A stretch of 64,000 nt of DNA, from positions 4,898,001 through 4,962,000 of the forward strand of contig NZ_CP070225.1 in assembly GCF_021631985.1 (NCBI RefSeq). Reading direction: 5' to 3'. This document shows positions 23,827 through 30,863 of this stretch, piece after piece. This DNA comes from Sandaracinus amylolyticus (GTDB taxonomy: Bacteria; Myxococcota_A; Polyangia; Polyangiales; Sandaracinaceae). Position 1 is the first letter of the stretch. Each line of letters begins with the position of its first letter. Under the pieces are notes generated by a model, which saw nothing but the letters and a program-made list of their open reading frames with translations, had not been told where the DNA came from and ran no database searches. Both the position numbers and the translations under genes were made by a program.

Positions 23827-26034
23827 ATGTCGGAAAGGGTCCGGTCGCGACGGCCGTTGCTCGCGCTGGGATGCCTCCTGGGGCTCGTCGCGTGCGGCGA
23901 CGTCGAGGTCGTCAACGCGCCGGCCGAGGCGCCTCCCCGATCCGAAGGCCAGGGCGCTGCACCGGGCGAGGGCGAGTCGGGCGGGGGTGAGCCCGAGGTC
24001 GTCGACGCGCGTCCGCCGCCGATGCACCAGCCCATCCCACTGTGGGAGAACGGCCGACCCGGCGAGATGGTCGACGCGGCGACCGCGCGCGAGCACGGCT
24101 ACGTCGTCGTCGACCTCGGCGAGGAGTGGACGCCCTACCTCTTCACGACGCGCGGCAACGCCGCGGAGCCCGAGACGCCGAACGCGTACCGCGCGACCTA
24201 CCTCGCGCTCGCGCGCGGCGAATTCCCCAACGATCACCACGGCGAGCGCGCCCGCAGCGACAAGTACCTCGAGCTCTACGGCATCATGCCGACGCTCGGC
24301 CTGCTGCGTCAGCGCATGCGTCACACGAGCTCGCTCGAGTGCATGGCGTCGCTCGACCTCGAGCCGCTGCGCACGTTCGAGGGCTTCATCGCGTACGAGA
24401 ACCGCGACTCGGGCCGCAACTTCGCGCGCACGGTCCGCGTCCTCGAGAACCAGGTCGGCGAGATCGTGCGCAACCAGCGCGTCGAGTCGCCGGACGCGAT
24501 CGACGCGGCGCGCCTCTCCGATCGCGATGCGCGCCGCTACGCGGAGTGGCAGCGCACGATGCCGCGCTTCCGCGCGATCCGCGCGGCGCAGCAGCGCCTC
24601 GAGTGCGAGGGCTACTTCGAGGGCAAGGGCGAGTACGTGTCGGGCGGGCTCGACTGGCCGACGCACGAGGCGCTCGCCGAGTTCGAGCGACGCCATCGCA
24701 TCTACGGCTGGGGCTTCCTCGGGCGCGAGACGCTCGACATGCTGCGCCGCTCGCCGCTCGAGGGCGATCAGGAAGCCGTCGTGCGCGTGCTCACCGAGCG
24801 CGCGATGCACGCGGCCGGCGTCATCGAGGACGGCTCGATCGGCGAGCGACAGTTCCGCGGCGAGGACGGCGCGCAGCACGAGGTGCCGAACCTCGAGGGG
24901 CAGATCCGCTCCAACGTGATCGAGGCGTTCGGCCTGCAGAGCGCGGAGTCGACGCTCGCGTTCCTCGAGCAGCTCGGGGAGCTCGCGCCGGAGGCGGAGC
25001 ACCTCGTCGCGATCCGCGCGCCGCAGCTGCCCGAGTACTACGACGGCAACATGGACCTCTCGGTCGAGATCGACCGAGGCGACGTCTGGTACGAGTTCCC
25101 CTACGACGACGCGGGCCAGGAGCGCGCGCAGCCCGCCGAGCGCCGCCCGCGCCTGACGATCTTCACGACGTACCGCGGCCAGCGGATCCCGCTCTCGCGC
25201 ATCGGCACCACGATCGGCGGCTGGCGCAGCGAGCAGATCGAGGGCCGCACCTGGTGGAAGTACAAGAACTCGCCGCCGGGCCCGGTGATCTGGCACCAGA
25301 TCGTCGCCGCGCCGGTGTGGCTGCCGCCCGAGTCGACGCCGCACCGCGAGCTGCTCTCGCGCGTGCCGCGCGGCCGCGGCGCCGAGGCCTACCGCGTGAA
25401 CTACCACGAGGTCGGGCCGAGCTACGCGTCGGCGTACGGGCTCGTCGCCGCCTATCACATCCGCTATCGCGAGGACGAAGGCGGCGCGCTGCGCTTCGGG
25501 CCCGACGAAGGGATCCGCACGCACGGCTCGGTCGACTACATGTCGATCATGCGGCGGCACTCGCACGGCTGTCACCGGCTGCACAACCACATGGCGGTGC
25601 GCCTCATGAGCTTCGTGCTCGCGCACCGGCCGCACGTGCGCGTGGGCCAGCAGGCGCTCGGCTTCCGCCGCGAGCTCGAGCACGAGGGGCACACCTATCA
25701 GATGGCGCTCGATCGCGGCGGCTACGTGTTCCAGCTCGCGCAGCCGATCCACGTCGAGGTGCTCGAGGGCCGCGTGCGCGGCGAGCGCGAGACGCCGATC
25801 GAGTTCCCGCTGCCGCGCTGGGACTCGACCTACGGCGCGTACATGCTGCCCGACGGCGGCGCGGTCGCGATCTCGCGCAGCGGCGGGATGCGCGCGGTGC
25901 CGGTGCCGGTGCCCGACGGCGGCGTGCCGATGATCGTCACGCCGGCGTTCGACGGCGGCGTGCGCCCGACGATGCCCGTCGTGCCGGTCCTGCCGAGCGC
26001 GCCGGTCACGCCGACCGCGATCGCACCTCGCTGA
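23827..26034 (+). CDS. L,D-transpeptidase-family lipoprotein
   Basis: A 735-residue protein. The lipobox LLGLVAC (C23) predicts lipid anchoring. Residues about 275-310 (GLDWPTHEALAEFERRHRIYGWGFLGRETLDML) look like a peptidoglycan-binding repeat. The YkuD-type catalytic motif is HGSVDYMSIMRRHSHGCHRLHN, with nucleophile C582. Expected activity: cross-linking or attaching protein to peptidoglycan in the periplasm. It is much longer than simple L,D-transpeptidases, with a Pro/Val-rich tail (PVVPVLPSAPVTPTAIAPR) that may extend through the wall. The ATG at 23827 begins the signal peptide. Confidence 0.82.
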   Translation: MSERVRSRRPLLALGCLLGLVACGDVEVVNAPAEAPPRSEGQGAAPGEGESGGGEPEVVDARPPPMHQPIPLWENGRPGEMVDAATAREHGYVVVDLGEEWTPYLFTTRGNAAEPETPNAYRATYLALARGEFPNDHHGERARSDKYLELYGIMPTLGLLRQRMRHTSSLECMASLDLEPLRTFEGFIAYENRDSGRNFARTVRVLENQVGEIVRNQRVESPDAIDAARLSDRDARRYAEWQRTMPRFRAIRAAQQRLECEGYFEGKGEYVSGGLDWPTHEALAEFERRHRIYGWGFLGRETLDMLRRSPLEGDQEAVVRVLTERAMHAAGVIEDGSIGERQFRGEDGAQHEVPNLEGQIRSNVIEAFGLQSAESTLAFLEQLGELAPEAEHLVAIRAPQLPEYYDGNMDLSVEIDRGDVWYEFPYDDAGQERAQPAERRPRLTIFTTYRGQRIPLSRIGTTIGGWRSEQIEGRTWWKYKNSPPGPVIWHQIVAAPVWLPPESTPHRELLSRVPRGRGAEAYRVNYHEVGPSYASAYGLVAAYHIRYREDEGGALRFGPDEGIRTHGSVDYMSIMRRHSHGCHRLHNHMAVRLMSFVLAHRPHVRVGQQALGFRRELEHEGHTYQMALDRGGYVFQLAQPIHVEVLEGRVRGERETPIEFPLPRWDSTYGAYMLPDGGAVAISRSGGMRAVPVPVPDGGVPMIVTPAFDGGVRPTMPVVPVLPSAPVTPTAIAPR

Positions 26035-26041
26035 CTTTCCC

Positions 26042-26062
26042 GGGGAGGCTGCGCGCCTCCCC
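26042..26062. terminator. Bidirectional hairpin between convergent genes
   Basis: GGGGAGGC and GCCTCCCC pair over 8 bp with a 5-nt loop, between the stops at 26034 (+) and 26085 (-). There is no strong T-tract, which is common in GC-rich genomes. Confidence 0.6.
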
Positions 26063-26084
26063 TCTCGACCCCTCGAGGCTCGCC

Positions 26085-26552
26085 TCAGAGCTTCTTCACC
26101 CAGCGCGTGCGGGCGTGCTGGGTGAAGCCCTCGCGGCGATACAGGCTCGTCACGCGCGCCCGGGATGCCTCGACCTCGAGGTCGAGCGCCACGCATCCCT
26201 CGACGCGCGCGACGCCCATCGCGGCGTGGAGCAGCGCGGTGCCCACTCCGTCGTTGCGTCGCTCGGGCACGACGTAGAGCTCCTCGAGCCACGCGGCGTG
26301 ACCGCCGTGCTCGAGCGCCCACACGAACGAGAGGTACGCGACGCCGATCGCCTTCTCGTCGTCGTGCACCAGCAAGAGGCGACCGCGCGAGGGCACGCCC
26401 AGCGCACCGTCGACCGCGACGCGCACGAGCTCCTCCGGCGTGTCGATGTGGTGCTCGCGCAGCTGGGCCACGAGCAGGCGCACCGCGTCGTCTCGCTCGT
26501 CGTGCGTGACCGGCTCGATGCGAAACGCCTCACGCGGGTGCGTGGTGCTCAT
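26085..26552 (-). CDS. GNAT-family N-acetyltransferase
   Basis: A 155-residue acetyl-CoA-dependent acetyltransferase. The conserved core is ELYVVPERRNDGVGTALLHAAMGVA, where RRNDGVG is the acetyl-CoA pyrophosphate loop (Q/RxxGxG/A), followed by LDLEVEASRARVTSLYRREGF, the typical beta-5/alpha-4 end. The substrate is unknown. It overlaps the upstream HD-domain gene by an ATGA junction, so the two are cotranslated and may act on related substrates. Confidence 0.88.
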   Translation of the reverse strand: MSTTHPREAFRIEPVTHDERDDAVRLLVAQLREHHIDTPEELVRVAVDGALGVPSRGRLLLVHDDEKAIGVAYLSFVWALEHGGHAAWLEELYVVPERRNDGVGTALLHAAMGVARVEGCVALDLEVEASRARVTSLYRREGFTQHARTRWVKKL

Positions 26553-27118
26553 CGCGGGATCTCCTTGCCTGCGCGCGCACAGATCGCCTCGAACACCTCG
26601 CGCGCGACGGCGATCCCGCGATCGTCGAAGTTCTTCGGGTGCGCCCAGAACTCGACGAGGTGGCCGCGCTGCTGGTGCCCGTAGGAGAGCGCCTTGATCA
26701 TCATCTGGATCTTGTCGGCGGCTTTCACGATCCGCGCCTCGAGCGACTGGCCCTCCTCCATGACGCGCCAGTCCTCGCGCTGCGCGGGCGGGAGCAGCCG
26801 CTCGACCAGCGAGGCCTCGAGCTCGTGCAGGGCCGCATCGAGCGCGACGGTCTTGCTCGGCATCGGCACGTCTCCGGTGCGCGCCTCGGGCGCGTCGTGC
26901 ACCAGCGCCATGCGCAGCGCGCGCTCGCCGTCGACGCTCACGCCCTCTTCGCGCAGCGCGTCGACCAGAAGCATCACGACGAGCGCGACCCCGTACGAGT
27001 GATCGGCGATCGACTCGCACGGGCGCACACCGCGCAGCAGCCATCCCGTCCGAGGAAGATCGGCCAGCGTGTCGAGGCCGAGCACCGTGTCCACGATCCG
27101 ATCCGCACGCGCGCTCAT
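26549..27118 (-). CDS. HD-domain phosphohydrolase (YfbR/HDDC2-like)
   Basis: A 189-residue metal-dependent phosphohydrolase. The HD superfamily ligands are visible in order: H in ESIADHSYGVA, HD in MALVHDAPEARTGDVP, and D in KAADKIQMM. This order and length resemble the HDDC2/YfbR group, whose characterised members dephosphorylate nucleoside 5'-monophosphates. Substrate not certain. CATGCT lies six bases before the ATG at 27118. It is the first gene of a two-gene operon with the GNAT protein. Confidence 0.85.
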   Translation of the reverse strand: MSARADRIVDTVLGLDTLADLPRTGWLLRGVRPCESIADHSYGVALVVMLLVDALREEGVSVDGERALRMALVHDAPEARTGDVPMPSKTVALDAALHELEASLVERLLPPAQREDWRVMEEGQSLEARIVKAADKIQMMIKALSYGHQQRGHLVEFWAHPKNFDDRGIAVAREVFEAICARAGKEIPR

Positions 27119-27134
27119 CGGACGAGCATGTCCT

Positions 27135-27443
27135 TCAACGCTTGTCGCGCCAGCGCAGCTGACGGCGCGGCCAGTCGCGCTCCGCCGCGTGGTTCTTGTG
27201 CACGATCTTCAGGAACGAGCGCGCGCTCTCCACGGTCCACGGCTCGGGTGCCGGCGCGTCGCCGCGCGACGTCGTCCAGGGATCGAGCGTGATCGCGCCG
27301 CCCTCGAGCGCGATGGTCGCGCGGCTCGCGTGCGAGGTCGCCGGTGCGTGCAGCTCGACGCGGTAGACGACGTCGTGATCGCCGGCGCGCTCGAGCTCGA
27401 GCAGCACGCGGACGCCGTGCTGCGGGATCAGATCGCTGCTCAT
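27135..27443 (-). CDS. Hypothetical protein, 102 aa
   Basis: A small protein: the N-terminal 55 residues look like a beta-rich domain (VRVLLELERAGDHDVVYRVELHAP... ATIALEGGAITLDPW) and the C-terminal part is helical and basic (ESARSFLKIVHKNHAAERDWPRRQLRWRDKR). No family was recognised. The ATG at 27443 follows a TAGGCT box ten bases upstream. It lies 16 bp before the HD-domain gene and may share a transcript with it. Confidence 0.6.
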   Translation of the reverse strand: MSSDLIPQHGVRVLLELERAGDHDVVYRVELHAPATSHASRATIALEGGAITLDPWTTSRGDAPAPEPWTVESARSFLKIVHKNHAAERDWPRRQLRWRDKR

Positions 27444-27479
27444 CTCGGCGCGCAGCCTACGACGCGCGCGCGCACGCGC

Positions 27480-27485
27480 TAGAGT
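27480..27485 (+). promoter_or_regulatory. -10-like box TAGAGT, predicted leaderless start
   Basis: TAGAGT ends seven bases before the GTG at 27493. There is no Shine-Dalgarno sequence between. Divergent from the hypothetical gene at 27443, whose own box lies at 27459-27454, so two short promoters share a 49-bp gap. Confidence 0.5.
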
Positions 27486-27492
27486 CCGGCGC

Positions 27493-28227
27493 GTGGACGT
27501 CGCGACGCTCGAGGATCTGTTGGCGCGCGGGTGGATCGCCGCCCCGGGCACCTCGCTCCGCGACGAGGATCGCAAGAAGGCGCGCGAGCTCGTCGGCATC
27601 CTCGCCGAGGTCGCGCGCGCCGAGGCGCGCTGCCCGCGATCGAGGCAGCGCGTCACGCTCGTCGACGCCGCCGCGGGCAAGGGCTACGTCGGCGTGATCG
27701 CGTCGACGATCTCTCCGCGTCTGCACGTGCACGCGATCGAGCGCGACCCGCGCCGCATCGCGCTGATGAGCGAGGCCGCGTCGCGCCTCGGCGGTCGGGT
27801 CGAGCCGCTCGTCGGCGACGTCGGGGACGCGGCGATCTGGCCCGCCGAGGTCGACGTCGTCGTCGCGCTCCACGCGTGCGGCGACGCGAGCGATCGCACC
27901 ATCGAGCGGGCGACCGAGGCGAACGCCCGATCGATCCTGATCGCGCCGTGCTGCGTCGCGACCAAGCTCCCGGCGGCCGAGCGCGCCAACGCGCGCGCCG
28001 AGGCTCTGGGCCTTCCGCGCGGCGAGGTGCGGCGCGGTTTCATCGAGTCGCTCGTCGCGTCGGAACGCATGCTCGAGCTCGAGGCGCGCGGGTGGCGCAC
28101 CGAGATCGTCACGTTCGCCGCGCCGAGCGTCACGCCGTACCGACACCTCCTGCGCGCCGAGCGGCTGCGCGAGCCGGGACGCATGGCGCAAGCACGCGAT
28201 ACGCTCGCGCGCCTGCGCGCCGCCTGA
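27493..28227 (+). CDS. Class I SAM-dependent methyltransferase (Methyltransf_32-like)
   Basis: A 244-residue Rossmann-fold methyltransferase beginning at GTG. Motif I is TLVDAAAGKGYVGVIAS, the acidic residue of motif II is in HAIERDPRRI, and VVALHACGDASD with IAPCCVATKLP matches the LHxCGD and CC pattern of the Methyltransf_32/METTL25 group. The substrate is unknown; that group is thought to act on RNA or protein. A helical N-terminal segment of about 45 residues precedes the fold. Confidence 0.82.
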   Translation: MDVATLEDLLARGWIAAPGTSLRDEDRKKARELVGILAEVARAEARCPRSRQRVTLVDAAAGKGYVGVIASTISPRLHVHAIERDPRRIALMSEAASRLGGRVEPLVGDVGDAAIWPAEVDVVVALHACGDASDRTIERATEANARSILIAPCCVATKLPAAERANARAEALGLPRGEVRRGFIESLVASERMLELEARGWRTEIVTFAAPSVTPYRHLLRAERLREPGRMAQARDTLARLRAA

Positions 28228-28245
28228 CGAGAGAGGACACGAACG

Positions 28246-28851
28246 ATGAACTCGCGATTTCCTCGCCGGAGCTCGTCACCGCCGGCGCTGCCGACGATCC
28301 GCGCCGCGTTCCTCCACTCGAACCTCGAGGCGCTCGGCGCGCTCGGGCCCGCCGTCGCGGAGCGCGTGCGCGCGCGCATTCCATCCGAGGTGCTGCGCGA
28401 CGCGGACGAGGCGGCGCGCACCGCGTGGCTTCCAGTCGAGCACGACGTCGTGCTCACCGAGGCGATCGAGCAGGAGCTCGGCCGCGCCGCGATGCGCGCG
28501 TGGGCGCGCGACGGTGTGCTCCGCGCCACCGAGGCGCCGCTGCTCGCGCCGATCGCGCGCTCGGCGCGAGCGATCTTCGGGATCACTCCGCACGCGTTCC
28601 TGCGCCGCGCGCCGCAGGCGTGGAGCGTGCTCTATCGCGACTGCGGGCAGATGGAGTACGCCGAGACGAGCTCGCGCAGCGCACGTGTCGGGCTCGTCGG
28701 CGCGCCCACCGCGATCACGCGCAGCGTCGCGTACGTCGAGGGGCTCGCCGCGGGCCTCGAGGCCGCGATGAAGCTCGGCGGCGCGGACGGCGCGGTCGAG
28801 ATCGCGGTCGACGCCGCCGCGCGCACTGCCCGCTATTCGTGCGCGTGGTGA
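28246..28851 (+). CDS. Hypothetical myxobacterial-type protein, 201 aa
   Basis: A soluble alpha/beta protein. The layout (helical LHSNLEALGALGPAVAERVRARIPSEVLR, LPVEHDVVLTEAIEQELGRAAMRAW, then beta-rich RAPQAWSVLYRDCGQMEYAETSSRSARVGLVGAP) loosely resembles the DUF2378-like paralogue family of myxobacteria, but I am not certain. No membrane segment. The ATG at 28246 has GAGAGAGGA ahead of it. It follows the methyltransferase by 18 bp and is probably cotranscribed. Confidence 0.65.
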   Translation: MNSRFPRRSSSPPALPTIRAAFLHSNLEALGALGPAVAERVRARIPSEVLRDADEAARTAWLPVEHDVVLTEAIEQELGRAAMRAWARDGVLRATEAPLLAPIARSARAIFGITPHAFLRRAPQAWSVLYRDCGQMEYAETSSRSARVGLVGAPTAITRSVAYVEGLAAGLEAAMKLGGADGAVEIAVDAAARTARYSCAW

Positions 28852-28861
28852 GCTGCGCTGC

Positions 28862-29290
28862 TTGGCCACGACGCTCGCCGAGGGCGAGCGCTGCGCCACC
28901 TTCGGTCCGACTCGCCTGTGCACGCCGCCGCTGGTCTGCCTCGACGGTGATCGCAGCGGAGAGCCGCGCTGCGGCAGCTTCGAGCTCGCGGGTCCGGGTG
29001 AGCGCTGCGAGCTGGACCTCGTCTACTTCCTCAACCCGGACCCGGTCTGCGACCCCGCGTACGATCTCGTGTGCACACCGCGCGGCTGCGAGCCCGAGGG
29101 ACCACGCACGCTGGGCGCGCGCTGCCATCCCACGCGCGAGCCGTGTCGCGTGGGCCTCGTGTGCCCGGCGAGCGGCCCGAGCGCTGGCGTGTGCCAGCGC
29201 CCCGCGCCGATCGGCGCCGCGTGCACGATCGGAGACCAGTGCGAGAGCGGCGCGTGCATCGAGGCCCGATGCGTCGCGTGCGGAGGCTGA
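28862..29290 (+). pseudogene. Cys-rich fragment lacking a signal peptide
   Basis: 142 residues in Cys-rich cysteine-knot-like units (GERCATFGPTRLCTPPLVCLDG, GARCHPTREPCRVGLVCP, GAACTIGDQCESGACIEARCVACGG) like those in the large lipoprotein at 47080-48519. Such domains are normally exported, yet here the only nearby start is a TTG at 28862 with no signal peptide, and the frame stays open back to about 28772 inside the preceding gene. It may be the 3' remnant of a larger exported protein, truncated or fused by rearrangement. An intact gene using an unusual start is less likely. Confidence 0.45.
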
Positions 29291-29306
29291 GCCGCTCGGC
29301 TCAGCC
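29285..29306. terminator. Perfect 9-bp hairpin spanning two convergent stop codons
   Basis: GGCTGAGCC-GCTC-GGCTCAGCC includes the TGA at 29288-29290 and the TGA (complement) at 29301-29303. Both genes end within the stem, so it can serve both directions. No T-tract is present. Confidence 0.65.
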
Positions 29307-30005
29307 GCCCATCTTGAACGACTCGAGGTTCGAGTCGATCGTCGCGCGCACGTAGTCGAGCAGCGGGCGACGCACGCTCCGCTTCGTCTTCCCGTACGCC
29401 GGCTGCGGGAGCGCAGCGAGCGCCTCGGCCTCCGTGATCGCCGCCGCCTCGAGCGCCTCGGGCGCGACGAGCCGATCGAGCCAGCCCACGCGCAGCGCGT
29501 CGTCCGGGGTGTACATCGTCGCGCGCAGCACCGACTCCTCGAGCGCGCGCGGATCGAGCCGGTAACGCGCGAGCTCGTGCGCGAAGATCGGCACCGGCAG
29601 CGCGTTCGTGACCTCGTTGAGCCCGAGCTTGAAGTCGCCGGTGATCCCGATACGACGATCACCGCACGCAGCGAGCAGCAAGCCTCCCGCGATCGCGTGC
29701 CCGCTCACCGCCATCACCACGGGCAGGCGCAGCTCGAGCACGCGCATCATCAGGTTCGCGCCGTCGCGCACCAGCGCGCGGGCCGCCTCGGGGCCCGACA
29801 TCATCACCTTCAGATCGAACCCGGCCGAGAAGCGCCCGGGCCGGCCCGCGATCACGACCGCCTTGATCGCGGCGTCCTTCTCCGCGGCGTCGAGCGCCGC
29901 GCTCATCGCTTCGATCCACGCGTTCGACATCGCGTTCGCGCGACCGTCGTCCATCTTGATCACGGCCACCGCGCCACGCGCCTCGTAGGTCACGATCTCG
30001 CTCAT
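29301..30005 (-). CDS. Enoyl-CoA hydratase/isomerase (crotonase) family
   Basis: A 234-residue crotonase-fold protein acting on an acyl-CoA in the cytoplasm. Oxyanion-hole strands are visible: VVIAGRPGRFSAGFDLKVM and AVSGHAIAGGLLLAACGDRRIG. In place of the catalytic Glu pair of true hydratases, the second region reads GLNEVTNALPVPIF, where one Glu (NEV) is kept; this pattern is common in members annotated as crotonase/enoyl-CoA hydratase of unclear substrate. The ATG at 30005 has a GGAG; the extended in-frame start at 30068 lacks one. Confidence 0.87.
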   Translation of the reverse strand: MSEIVTYEARGAVAVIKMDDGRANAMSNAWIEAMSAALDAAEKDAAIKAVVIAGRPGRFSAGFDLKVMMSGPEAARALVRDGANLMMRVLELRLPVVMAVSGHAIAGGLLLAACGDRRIGITGDFKLGLNEVTNALPVPIFAHELARYRLDPRALEESVLRATMYTPDDALRVGWLDRLVAPEALEAAAITEAEALAALPQPAYGKTKRSVRRPLLDYVRATIDSNLESFKMGG

Positions 30006-30091
30006 CTCGCCGCTCCTCGGAAAAGAGGTCGCGAGCGTAGCAGCGCGATGCGGCGGGAACCCGTACACACGAGTGTTGTCTCGATGGGCCG

Positions 30092-30733
30092 ATGGCCTAC
30101 CGCGATGCCCTCGACGCGCTGCGCGCGCGTCGCGACGAGCTGCGCGCCGAGCTGCAGCGCCTCGAGCTCCCCGATCTCGATCCGGAGGTGCGCGCGCGCA
30201 TCGACGCCTGCGCGAGCGAGCTCGCGACGATCGCCGATCGCATCCGCGCCCTCGATCCCGGCGCGCGCGATCTGCTCTCGCGCATGCGCATCGCCGCGCC
30301 GTGCACGCTCACCTGGGATCAGCTCTCGGGCGGCGATCGCGTGCGGCACTGTCCGATCTGCGATCGCAACGTCTACGACGTGCGCGGCATGACGAGCGCG
30401 GAGGTCGACGCGCTCCTCGCGACGTTCGAGACGACGCCCTGCATGCGGATCTATCGGAGGCCCGACGGTGCGGTCACGACCGGCGACTGCCCGAGCGGCG
30501 TGGGACGGCGTCGGCGTCGCGCGGCGATCGCCGGCATCGTCGCCGCGAGCGTCGGTCTCGCGAGCGCGGTCGCGATGCGCCCTCCCGAGGAGCCACCGCC
30601 GATGGCGCGGCCCGTCGCGCCCGCGCGCCCCCGTCCGATGGCGCTGCCCGACTTCACGCGCGAGCCGTCCGTCGACGACACGATGCCGACCGTCATGGGA
30701 GGCCCGATGGCGATCCGGCTGACGGACACGTGA
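30092..30733 (+). CDS. Cys-pair (zinc-ribbon-like) protein with membrane helix
   Basis: A 213-residue protein. The N-terminal coiled coil (residues 1-60) is followed by a compact domain: CTLTWDQLSGGDRVRHCPICDRNVYDVRGMT and then CMRIYRRPDGAVTTGDCP, about five Cys that could hold a metal. A basic patch (RRRRRAA), a membrane helix (IAGIVAASVGLASAVAM) and a Pro-rich tail follow, so the Cys domain is probably cytoplasmic. I know similar domains in other hypothetical bacterial proteins but no function. Confidence 0.7.
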   Translation: MAYRDALDALRARRDELRAELQRLELPDLDPEVRARIDACASELATIADRIRALDPGARDLLSRMRIAAPCTLTWDQLSGGDRVRHCPICDRNVYDVRGMTSAEVDALLATFETTPCMRIYRRPDGAVTTGDCPSGVGRRRRRAAIAGIVAASVGLASAVAMRPPEEPPPMARPVAPARPRPMALPDFTREPSVDDTMPTVMGGPMAIRLTDT

Positions 30734-30863
30734 AGCGCCACGGGCCACGCAGCCCGTGCGACACCACCGGAACGTCGAGGATCCCTGCACGATCCACGGG
30801 CACCGAAGGCGCATAGCGCGGTTTGCGGGCCGGTATCGCCTGTGTCACACCGCGCCCCCTCGT

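Noticed and set aside
27531-30392. A 950-codon plus-strand frame spanning several genes.
   Set aside because: It overlaps the methyltransferase and the crotonase gene in wrong frames and shows only Arg/Ala-rich sequence.
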